Positions 46,033-55,560 of a stretch of 64,000 nt of DNA are shown one piece after another; the stretch's first letter is position 1; each line of letters begins with the position of its first letter. The notes under the pieces were generated by a model. That model had not been told where the DNA came from. It saw only the letters and a program-made list of their open reading frames with translations, and did no database searches. The stretch is taken from positions 150,082,001-150,146,000 of the forward strand of contig CM077670.1 in NCBI GenBank assembly GCA_039707655.1. The letters run 5' to 3'. This DNA is from Elymus sibiricus (lineage: Eukaryota; Streptophyta; Magnoliopsida; Poales; Poaceae). Made by a program: the position numbers and the translations under genes.

Positions 46033-49000
46033 CTAGCCGAAGCTGGAGTAGTACTCGAGGCCGACGAAGTCTTGCGCGAAGACGGCAGCGACGATGATGA
46101 CACCCCTCCCTTCTTGAAAAGGATCTTGATGGTAGCATGTATAGGATGTCATACTACTCATGGTATGTGCTTTCTTGCTGATTACCCAGGCAATTAGTAT
46201 CTTTGGCTGTTGAAGATCAGGAGCTGTCATGGTGGGATTCAGCGACTTACGCACTTCGTCGGCAGGGTATTCAACCCAAACAACCACTGAAGCATTGGTA
46301 AGATCACATGAGCAATCACAACACAAAGAGTACCATCGTTGATTCGGAAGGAGCAACAAATCCACAACTGTAGTGCATAATTCCATTTCTTGGCCTTGGA
46401 GCATTATTGCATCCAAACTTTGGTGTGCCTTGTTGTAGCAGAGTAGTTCTAGTTGGCAATTTTTGCATTTCCACACTTTTGCAAAAGTCCATGCCTTTGC
46501 TTCCATAGAATTAAACAGGACACTTCTAGTTGATATTCTTGCAACAACCAGGAGCTTTCTAACAGTGCAATCCAGAACATAATGATGCCAAGGAGGTTTC
46601 AGCTGAAAAACTCGCAAACTCTCAGATTGTCCTTCAATGACAAACTTCAGACATCTTGCAGGCCACCCATCATATGGAGCAGTCAGCAAAACTTTTCTCA
46701 TGTCAGTACTTTTTCCTGCACCTTGATCACTAGATGAATGCACATTATCACACAGGGGGCCCGAGCGCTCAACTCCCACAGAGAACATAAACTTAATGGA
46801 AGTTGTTAATGCCAAAAGATAGGTAGCCGTGGTGCTCTCCGGACTGTTTAGCTGATCACCATTTCTCAAAGAATTAAAAGAATCACATGACATGAATATG
46901 ATACCTCCTGTTGAGCGCAAGTTACTCATGAGACTAAATAGAAATGGCATAGTTAGGGCCCCAATAACACACTCCCTCCAGAAGTACTCCATAGATGTTT
47001 GCCAAATAACCTTTTCGTTTTTAGTGCTCCCAGACTCGACAAACCATTTCCCAAATAAGCATGGGTTAGTGCACACACACTTGCATTGAGCGCCATTAAT
47101 CTGTATGCTTGCATAGCTGGGAATCACCAAGTGTTGCACTGAAGCATCTACAATTATAGCAGGAATACACACCAAAATACCGGGAATACAGTAATCGACT
47201 GTACTGGAGTTCGCCATTCCATACACACCACGTGGTCCCTGATCGAAATAGAGCATCAAATCCCAGTCCTCAGAAGCTATCTTCTTAAACTTGTGAACAA
47301 CAGCAGTACAAGCATCATCAGATTTCAGATATGTTGGAGCATAAGCTTGCCATTGATTGCCAAATTGTTTAGAACTGCACTTGGAACTGTCAATGGGAAA
47401 ACTGGTTAATGCAACCCTTCCGAATGCAAAACTGATGCAACCTCCAGCAGAACGACCACTCCACTTAAATCCATCTTGACTCAAAAATTTCGATTGTATT
47501 GACACAATCATAATGTGAACTGTTTCCTGCAATTTATCAGGAATAAGAATGCCACCAACAACATACTCCAGTATGCGATGCTCATAAAATTTCCCTTGCT
47601 CCTGGATTTTACATGCAAGATATTTAATGCTCCATAATTTCTCTTTACAAAAGCACCAAGCCCACTGCCTGACTTGTTCATGAACAACTAGAAACTGATG
47701 CTCAATAAGTTTTACTGAACCAGAGTCGTCGACAGAGATAAGCACAGGCGAACCAATATTTCTAACAGCAGAATAGTAGCAGTCAGTAGGGAGCTCACCA
47801 ATAGGTAGTTCAGACCACATACTCAAATAATTCTCAAAAAGGTAAAGAGTGACAGTCACAGCACAGACTTCATGCAGTTTCAGATATGCTTGAGCAGAAC
47901 CAAACTCAGAGTAACTTGTTGGCTGTTCACACTGAACACCTGATGGTAGCAGCAGTTTTGAATCGACTTCTCTAAGAAATATGTGACACTTGTGGCATCC
48001 TTTGTCCATATCACAAGCCTCGGCTGATAGAAGATGTTGACAATCACATTCCTTCATAGTACTGGTCAGTACCGAAAGGATTGGGAATTGAAACATCCAA
48101 GAAGGCCATGGTTGCAACCATGTATCATCAGGTAGATATTGCCAGAACTGAACTACTTGCAAACAACTGAAAGCTTCTTCCGTTGAAATCAGCTGACAAC
48201 AAGAAACTGAACATGGCTCAGGATAGCCTACATTTGAATGATACTTGAATGATGGCCATGGTAGTTTAAGTTGCGTATTTTGGAAATACTTCCCAGATTC
48301 TCTCAGCGAATTCAGAGCACCAGGAAATTGATTCATCGCAGAAGTAACTTGTGACAGCAGCTCAACGTGCTTCCGATACAGTTCATGAGAGCAAGCTAAG
48401 GACGGCCACGGCATGGGCCGGTTCTCGTTTCCATCTGCATGATCTCTCCAAAACGATGGCCATGGTCTCGGTCGTAGCACCAGCCACGAGGGTGTCGCAG
48501 CTGGGTGGAGCACATACCTCAGTACGTTGGTGTCGCGACGGGAGCATTCCGTCGAACAACTGGTCAGCGTCGGTGTAGCAGGGTCGCTGGAGGCGAAGAG
48601 GACGACGCCCTGGTCCACCTCACTCGTCACTGGGGTGGTGTTGACAGAGAGGGCATCGGGCTCTTGCACGCCGGCCTTGGGGTCGACCTTGGTGGTGGTC
48701 GCCATGGGAGGAACGACCTCGGTGGTAGTGGGAGTGCTTGTGCCGATGGAGGTCGTTGCCTGGGCAGGTGTGAGCTGCTTGACCTCTTGGTGGATGAGGT
48801 CGACCACGGGCTCGAGGCGGACGGTGATGGCGGCGCCATGGGCCTCGTTGACACTGACGACGGTGAAGACTTGAGTCGAGCAATCCGTCGAACAGGTGAC
48901 GGGCGCCGTGGTGATGAAGCTGGTACACGCTGATGGGTCAACTCCGAGGGTCTCCTTGACGATGCTCACTGATGATGAAGAGCCCTGGAGCGCTGCCGCC

Positions 49001-49173
49001 ATATCGGAGCTCGCCGTAACGGGCCCGGTGAGGCAGCCGGGTGTGTCGTGGTTGGCGGGATGGAGCCTGGTCGCCGGTCGGAGCGGTGCATCGAGGCGAG
49101 CCATAAGGCCCTCGAACTCGCGCTGGCGTCTGGCTTCCCACGCATCGAGGTATGCTTTGAGCTCGGGATGCAT
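46033..49173 (-). CDS. 1046-codon ORF of unknown function in the LTR-type element
   Basis: One uninterrupted frame starts 75 nt after the primer site and nearly fills the interior. The N-terminus (HPELKAYLDAWEARRQREFE) is helical and charged, reminiscent of plant retrotransposon Gag starts. Residues about 60-210 are Thr/Ser/Val-rich. Four PWPS motifs follow between about residues 235 and 380 (RPWPSFW, MPWPSLA, LPWPSFK, QPWPSWM). The remainder is Cys- and aromatic-rich (CHKCHIF, CKCVCTNPC) with no recognised catalytic motif. Keeping 3.1 kb open suggests recent insertion or selection. I cannot name the protein; Gag-like structural function is a guess from position. Confidence 0.55.
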   Translation of the reverse strand: MHPELKAYLDAWEARRQREFEGLMARLDAPLRPATRLHPANHDTPGCLTGPVTASSDMAAALQGSSSSVSIVKETLGVDPSACTSFITTAPVTCSTDCSTQVFTVVSVNEAHGAAITVRLEPVVDLIHQEVKQLTPAQATTSIGTSTPTTTEVVPPMATTTKVDPKAGVQEPDALSVNTTPVTSEVDQGVVLFASSDPATPTLTSCSTECSRRDTNVLRYVLHPAATPSWLVLRPRPWPSFWRDHADGNENRPMPWPSLACSHELYRKHVELLSQVTSAMNQFPGALNSLRESGKYFQNTQLKLPWPSFKYHSNVGYPEPCSVSCCQLISTEEAFSCLQVVQFWQYLPDDTWLQPWPSWMFQFPILSVLTSTMKECDCQHLLSAEACDMDKGCHKCHIFLREVDSKLLLPSGVQCEQPTSYSEFGSAQAYLKLHEVCAVTVTLYLFENYLSMWSELPIGELPTDCYYSAVRNIGSPVLISVDDSGSVKLIEHQFLVVHEQVRQWAWCFCKEKLWSIKYLACKIQEQGKFYEHRILEYVVGGILIPDKLQETVHIMIVSIQSKFLSQDGFKWSGRSAGGCISFAFGRVALTSFPIDSSKCSSKQFGNQWQAYAPTYLKSDDACTAVVHKFKKIASEDWDLMLYFDQGPRGVYGMANSSTVDYCIPGILVCIPAIIVDASVQHLVIPSYASIQINGAQCKCVCTNPCLFGKWFVESGSTKNEKVIWQTSMEYFWRECVIGALTMPFLFSLMSNLRSTGGIIFMSCDSFNSLRNGDQLNSPESTTATYLLALTTSIKFMFSVGVERSGPLCDNVHSSSDQGAGKSTDMRKVLLTAPYDGWPARCLKFVIEGQSESLRVFQLKPPWHHYVLDCTVRKLLVVARISTRSVLFNSMEAKAWTFAKVWKCKNCQLELLCYNKAHQSLDAIMLQGQEMELCTTVVDLLLLPNQRWYSLCCDCSCDLTNASVVVWVEYPADEVRKSLNPTMTAPDLQQPKILIAWVISKKAHTMSSMTSYTCYHQDPFQEGRGVIIVAAVFAQDFVGLEYYSSFG

Positions 49174-49245
49174 GGCGATTGTGAAGTGGAAAAAAAATTG
49201 GGGAAATTTTTGGGCGAATTTGGGGAAAACGGAAGGGTGGTGAGA

Positions 49246-49259
49246 GGCTCTGATAGCCA
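49246..49259 (-). other. Primer binding site of the LTR-type element
   Basis: The minus strand reads TGGCTATCAGAGCC two nt after the LTR, one inserted base relative to the initiator-Met complement TGGTATCAGAGCC. It sets the element's orientation as minus. Confidence 0.7.
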
Positions 49260-49261
49260 GA

Positions 49262-49528
49262 TGTTAGGATCCAACTCACAGTTCACTAATCTCACATCAT
49301 TACAGAGGATTTCAGCTCAGATACAAGATCTAGAGGAAGAAGAAAGGGGAAAGGGAGGAGAGCCGCCGGTGCCGTGCCATGCCTGATCCAGATGGATGAT
49401 CTGTTTGCTGTCTCCTGTGTTGGTACTTGTAGTCATCATCGCTCAGGTTGGCACACAGCCAGGTCCGGCCGATGTGCTGGTTGAAGGGCCAAGCCCATGT
49501 AGGAGCAGATTACAGGAGGCTCCTAACA
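49262..49528 (-). repeat. Right (5') LTR, 267 bp
   Basis: On the minus strand it runs TGTTAGGAGCC to GGATCCTAACA with TG..CA ends, directly beside the TGGTG target duplication. Confidence 0.85.
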
Positions 49529-49740
49529 TGGTGGTGGTGGGGCGCGCGCCGGCGGCCAGGGCCATGGTGGCTGTGGGAGCTGGGAGGTGGTGGGGGCGGG
49601 GCGCGCACCTGCGGTGGCTGGGGTCGCAGCGGCTGTGGGAGGTTGGAGGTGGTGGTGGCGGGACGCGCGCTGGCGGCGAGGGCTGCGGCGGCCGTGGGAT
49701 GTGGTGGATGGGGATCGGGGATGCCGTGTTGTGTTTTTTC
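49529..49740 (+). repeat. GC-rich minisatellite-like flank, right side
   Basis: Repeated blocks like GTGGGAGGTTGGAGGTGGTG and GGCGCGCGC, about 65-70 bp apart, near 49570, 49635 and 49690. It continues the left flank at 45560-45730. From 49741 to 49823 there is short unique sequence leading to the W-W'-W element. Confidence 0.5.
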
Positions 49741-49823
49741 GACATGGGGATGGCTTGCGCCCTTTTTTTGTTTTCCTCAGGACTGTGTAATCGGGCCGTT
49801 GGGCCCTATATAGAGCCAACAGT

Positions 49824-50270
49824 AACAGAATAATAATATTCTGTTACTAGTAACATAATAGTCCTGTATATCTACCACCCGGCGGTCGGTGGTAGTTACC
49901 ACCATTTGCGTTTTGTATGTTCTATGTACTATCTATCAAATCGGAGAGTATGTACGCGTAGTATGTAGTATATAACAATATTTAGGTAGTATATACACTA
50001 CTTTTTTGGTAGTATATATCGTATTTTGAGTATGCTCCTTTTTACGTATAAATATATACGTATTTCATAAATATGATAAAAACCATGAGCCAACTTGCAA
50101 TTTTTTCAACCAACTCACTTTGAAGTATCTTATATATATTATATGAACAAACTTAGAATGATAAAGTAGTATATATACTACCACATGGTAGTATATGGGA
50201 CATAATATATATAGGACGGGACTATTTAGGAACCCCCCTCTAGAGTTCCTAAATAAGCTTATTTAGGAAC
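49824..50270 (-). mobile_element. Short W-W'-W element with MITE-like core, copy 2
   Basis: Left module 49824-49859: words AACAGAAT, ATTCTGTT and AACATAAT. Right module 50224-50270: ATTTAGGAAC, GTTCCTAAAT and ATTTAGGAAC. The core (49866-50212) is homologous, inverted, to 28988-29362. Its right tip differs from copy 1. It is about 447 bp in all, AT-rich between the modules and non-coding. The right module includes a perfect 26-bp palindrome at 50245-50270. Confidence 0.65.
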
Positions 50271-50371
50271 CCCCGGTATTAGGAAGCTACAAATCAACAA
50301 TCGTTGTCGGATCTCGATCCACCCACCACGCAACCTACCACCGGTAGCTACAGGTAGGAGACGACGCCCGC

Positions 50372-50650
50372 GGGCGAGCGACGGCGGCAGCCGGAGCGAG
50401 GGAGCGGGCGACACAGGTGGCGGCTTTTCCCCCGGTTAACCTGTAGCAACTCCCCGCCTCGTGCGAGCGAGCGACGGCGGCAGCCGGAGCGAGGGAGTGC
50501 GCGGCGGCGACGACCAGTTTCGCCCCGGTTAACCTGTAGCTTCTCCCCGCCTCGCGCGAGCGAGCGACGGCGGTAGCCGGAGCGAGGGAGTGCGAGGCGG
50601 CAGCGGCAACCAGTTTCGCCCCGGTTAACCTGTAGCTTCTGTCCGCCTCG
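50372..50650 (+). repeat. Three tandem ~93-bp GC-rich repeats before the FAR1-like gene
   Basis: ACGGCGGCAGCCGGAGCGAG recurs at 50381, 50473 and (one change) 50567. Each copy is followed by CCCCGGTTAACCTGTAGC and CCGCCTCG. The array ends at the ATG of the FAR1-like gene, so it may be its leader or promoter. The minus-strand open frame through it is a repeat by-product. Confidence 0.8.
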
Positions 50651-50654
50651 TGCT

Positions 50655-53600
50655 ATGGAATCAAGCGAGAAGACTGCCGCAACTGTTGGCCGCTCGTCGA
50701 GGTTGAAGCAGACGAAATCAACAGATGGATTTGGTACGATTCCGTTAGCATCCCGACTATCTCGCCTCAAAAACGTCTCAATCATCCGCTGTGAAGCTCC
50801 GGGAGCCAAGAGGAAGGTGCCTCTGTCGCAGATGAACGTAATCGGCGCTTTTCACACGCAATCTGGAGCTGATGGACGACGGCGACCTCCTCTCTCCAAT
50901 TTAGCTGAGGTGCATTCTTTTGCTTCATCTATGAAGATAACTGCTAACTTCCCTGAACATAACTGCTGCCTTCTCTAATCATAACTGCTCAATGATTCGA
51001 CCAGCCTGGGTGTTAAAACATAACTGCCCAAAATGATCTTCTTTATACTAGTACTAATTCAATCAGTTCACTGTTCCCCCCCATTTTCCCGTGCTATCAA
51101 AAAAAATTGGGTGCTGAAAATTGTTTTTTGCACATGCTCAGTTAGGATTGGGAGTGCCAGCGGTTAACTGTTCAACTAATTCTGTGGTATCTAACAAAAA
51201 AGTTGGATGTTAATTTACTATTTGACCATGCTCAGTTAACATTGGGTGTGCCGGCAGTTAACTGTATGTTTTTATGTTGTCCACTTACAGATGAACATAT
51301 CAACTGTGGAAGAAAACCTCGAACAAAGAAATGCTGGTAACACGGACGGCGATGAGATTACCTGCTGGACTGTTCAGATCGACACCCCGAGTTCCCCAGA
51401 AAAAAAAATGAACAAGTGTATGTCTTGAAGCCAGAGGTACGACAAACTACAAGATATCCACCACCGTCAACAACAGGGGATGAGAGCAGTATACCGCATC
51501 ATGAACCTATGGTGCGCGCTGCTAGGCATAAACGACGACACCATACAAGCATGCTGGAACCAATCATAGAAACGAGTGAGGTAAAGACAAAAACGGGTGG
51601 ACAAAAAACTAGTGCACTTATCCAGAAAACTGTCGGTTAAATAACTAGTATTTTAACGAGAACAAAAAAAATGCTTCTTAATGCAGGTAGAAAATGGAGC
51701 TGCTGATGACACGCATGCTGATGGCATGGACATTGACTACATTGAAAGCTGGACTAAAATTGTTGATGAACAAACCTACGACCAAGACTACGAGCCTGTC
51801 TATGTTCTCAAACCAAAAACACGAGAACATGCGCAAAATGCACCACGCGTGCAAGCAGAACACTCGACGACGCGTGGTGTTCCACCAATGAAAGATGAAG
51901 ACAGTGCCAACACCAAAACTGGGCGTCCGCAGTTCTCTTTCAGTAAATCAACTTCGGCAATAAAGGTTCTGCTCAAATCAGTCTCCTCACAAAACCCGTT
52001 ATGGAGCAAACATCCCGTGAGGAAACGCAGCAACAGACCGACCTCATCACGACTACTACCACCGCGGGATCCACTACTCCATGTGCCTATCGTCACACCA
52101 CCGTGTCCAATACAGCATGGACACTTGCAAACACCAGCAGAGCTCCGATCATACACGCACGTGAGTTTACACGATCACACATATTTATTTACCACTGTTT
52201 TTTTTTTACAAAAGTTGTTGATGTGAAAGCAAAAATATCAGTTATGGTTTTTATTTCCATTTTTTCAGAGACCAGACATACCTGCTCGACTAATTCCAGT
52301 GCTAGGACAGGAATTCAATTCATATGACGATGCATTCAATTTTTTTAATGACTACGCCAAACATGCTGGGTTCGGGATAAGGAAAGGACAGAGAGATAAG
52401 AAGAGACGCTACTTATATTGCATACACTCTGGCAAATACATATCCTCTGTTCACGATTCAGATCGTCAGCGCGACAAAGTAACTAAGAGAACTGGTTGCA
52501 AGACAATGATGCGCTTGAAAGAAAGAGACGACGGGACTTGTGTTGTCAAAGACATTGTCATTGAGCACAACCACAGGCTCCTCATCAGCCCATCCGCGCT
52601 CGTCTTCCTGCATTCACACAAGATGATAGATCCGACAGTGAAAGAATACATAAAAGACCTGCATAAGACCAATGTTAAGCATGTGAATATCATGGGTCTC
52701 CTTTCTTGGTTATCTGGTGGGCGCGACAAATTGCCATTTACAGACAAGGACGTGTTTAACATGTAAGTATCACTTATGTTGTGTTGTGTTCGTTCTTTGC
52801 AGTTATCTATACAATCATGATGCAGTTATCTCAGGGGAAGTAAGCAAAAAAGTTCGATCATTTTCGCAGGAAGGCAGAATTTGCGAGGACTGATTCACAA
52901 GATGATGTGGAGAAAATGTTTGCATTCTTTGAGGAGATGAAGATTGAGAATGAGAATTTCTTCTTTGATATAGATGTTGGAACTGATGACGATGGTAAGA
53001 AAATTATCAGAAATATATTCTGGTCCAATGCTAGCTGCCAGGCTGCATACGCAGATTTCGGTGACTGCGTCACGTTTGACACCACATACAAAACGAACAA
53101 GTATCACATGCCTTTGGGGGTTTTCGTCGGTGTGAATAATCATCTTCAATCTACAATTTTTGGAGTTGCCTTGGTGGGGAATGAGAGTAGCGACTCATTC
53201 GAATGGATTTTTAATGCTTTTAAACGGTGTATGAAAAAGACCCGACGTGCATACTAACAGGTATTGCCTTCAGCGCCTCCAGCCCCTAACACTTTCTCCT
53301 TTATTTTGCCAACTACTTTTTTAATAACAAAAACAACCCAAGAAATGACATAAAACATTATTTTGCAGATCAATGCCCTGCCATGAAAGCAGCTATACCT
53401 AAGGTCTTCCTCAGAACTCATCACCGCCTCTGCAGATGGCACATTATGAAAAAAATAAAAGATCATCTGTCAAAATTTTACTCAGAACATGACACATTTA
53501 AGGAAGACCTCGCAGCAGTCCTTAACCATCCACTGATGCTAGCAGAGTTTGAAGCAGCATGGCACAACCTCATGGACAAATACAACTTACAGAATGACAG

Positions 53601-55560
53601 CATCCTGCTGGGCCTATGGGAAGAAAGAACAACATGGATATCTGCATACTGGAAGGAAATATTCTGCACCAGAATGACGTCAACACAGAGAAGCGAAAGC
53701 ATGAATCATGTCCTGAAAAAAGGTTTCGTGAAAGAAACACAAGTGCTTCACATATTTGCCAGACAGGTCAATGAATGCATACAGAAGAGGCACCAGCTTG
53801 AGGTTGCCGAGACAATAGCTTCAACGGTAAGAGCAACTCCTACATTGTAAGTACATGCATATTAGAGAATATTAAAAAAATTAAAGGCAACTATCGAAAC
53901 CCTACTTGCTTAAAACCCTTGCAGCAGTTATCTTTCACTAGCTGCTGCAGTTGTACTTAAAAATAATATAGGGCCTTCAGACAGTTAATTCATAACTCTA
54001 TCGTTTATATGTTGCAAATTGTATCGCTAACTTGTTTCTGCATATGCATTTGAAAAAATGGTAGTACATAGGAGAACAAAAAAGGGTCGCCTAACGACAA
54101 TGCTTGTTCCATGTTCCAGGGAGTCAGGAACCCTCTGACTAGGTACCTTTTTGAGAAACAGCTGATGGACGTGTACACACGCGCTGTCTACAACTTATTC
54201 CGCGAAAGACTCTTTGAAAGTGGCGCCTTCCGAATCAAACAGTCTACTGAGCATCCAACAAAGTACTACGTACACCACTACAACCAGGAGAAAGAATTCG
54301 CATGGTCAAGGCACGAATTCCAGGTGATTGCTGATGAAACAAATGGCGAATACGAATGTGAGTGCAAACTCTTTGATCACACAGGTAACGAAAAAAAGAC
54401 TACTCATGATGCATACCTTCTTTCTTGGCAATAAAAAAATGATCAACTCACAAAAAAAATGCTGTCAATTCTGTCAGGACTATTCTGCCATCACATAATT
54501 GCGCTGCTGGAACACCTCCGAGTAGCTAGAATACCAGATCGGTATATACTACAACGGTACACAAGGGATGCAAACAGTGACTCGGCATTCAACCGCAGAG
54601 ACTACAAGAGTACAACTGTAGATGGTACACTAATTCAATACCGTCGCACAATGTTGCTGAACGAGTCACTGAAGACTGTGCAGAAGGGGGTAAAGACGGA
54701 TGCATCTTACAACAAGCTGATGACATGCCTGAAACAGGTGCAACCAGAGCTGGATGCTCTGAACGGTGATGACATGGAGTCAACGGGCAGCAAACAAGCA
54801 TCTGTAGCTGAAAACGAAGTTGCCCCTGATATGGCTGAACAAAATGATGCAGTGATTGACAAGTTAAATATGGATGGTGATCGCGACAAAATACACCCAC
54901 CCCAGAGTGCAAAACAAAAGGTAGAAACAAACTGAGTGCAGCCATGAAACAGGAACAAAAGCCAACTGAAATTAGTGTGAAAAGCAGTTCAAAACCTGCT
55001 AGGCCAGAGCCAGTTATTGGAAAAGATGGCATGCCACTAGGGAGCAGAATTTGCAGCAACTGCAATATGATTAGCGGGCCAACAAAAGAACTTGCGTGAA
55101 AAGGCAGCTGGAGCAAAAGCTATTGCAAGCACATGAGAAAACATATGGGCCTGTGGACAATTCCAAAGTGGCCGCAACTATCAAGAAACTGCTGTCAATA
55201 GCAAGTATGAAGGAGGAAGCTATCAGCGACAGCGAAAAAATGAGTGACGACGGTAATGAAACAAGTGATAGTGACGAAGACGCTGAGCCTTCACCAAAGA
55301 GGATGCACCACAGCAAAGATGTTGTGCAAGGCAAGATCTTCAAGAAAAGATGCAAAAAATGCAACAAGGTCGAAGGCCATAACACTCGTACGTGCGACGT
55401 AGTCAGAATAGGCAATGAGATTCTGGAAATGACAAAGCAGATGGTTCACCAGGGACAGGACAGGGCAAGTAAGCAAAAGCACAATACAAGGTCTCAGAAG
55501 CTTGCGGGAGCAAAAGGAGGTCAGGAGCCAACCAGACGGAGCAGCAGGCTCAAAAACTGA
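50655..55560 (+). pseudogene. FAR1/FRS-like gene (MULE-transposase family), four frame lesions
   Basis: Exons are 50655-50909, 51291-51580, 51687-52160, 52269-52762, 52870-53260, 53369-53826, 54120-54384 and 54478-55560, about 1240 codons, all with GT-AG junctions. Domains in order: a basic N-terminus with SSRLKQTK; a FAR1 DNA-binding domain (EFNSYDDAFNFFNDYAKHAG...TGCK...HNH) in exon 4; a MULE-type transposase domain in exons 5-6 (VTFDTTYKTN, PLGVFVGV, DQCPAMKAAI, CRWHIMKKIKDHL); a SWIM zinc finger in exons 7-8 (CECKLF...FCHHII); and two zinc-knuckle-like Cys/His clusters at the end. FAR1/FRS proteins are transcription factors descended from Mutator-like transposases. Frame breaks are at the A9 run 51400-51408, A5 at 53234-53238, near 54912-54916, and near 55076. 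No terminal inverted repeat pair was found around it. Confidence 0.72.

Larger units (their letters stand above)
45731..49528 (-). mobile_element. 3.8-kb LTR-type element with inverted terminal repeats and one long ORF
   Basis: A perfect 5-bp duplication TGGTG flanks the element (45726-45730 and 49529-49533). Read on the minus strand: LTR 49528-49262 (TGTTAGGAGCC...GGATCCTAACA), primer site, 1046-codon ORF, purine tract AAGAAGGGAGGGA, then a 198-bp terminal repeat (45928-45731). After the first ~15 nt, that repeat carries the LTR sequence in reverse orientation. No reverse transcriptase, RNase H, integrase or protease motif was found, so it is non-autonomous or of unknown type. Confidence 0.75.

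Noticed and set aside
28988..50212. A single ~21-kb transposon with ~350-bp terminal inverted repeats (28988-29362 against 49866-50212)
   Set aside because: Each repeat is the core of its own small element bounded by W-W'-W modules, so two inverted copies of one short family explain the pattern better.
50348..50809. Minus-strand 153-codon ORF with repeated GGEKLQVNRGE blocks
   Set aside because: It is produced by the three 93-bp repeats and overlaps exon 1 of the FAR1-like gene.
50655..55560. Active autonomous Mutator-like element
   Set aside because: No long inverted termini or 9-bp target duplication were found on either side, and the gene has frame breaks.
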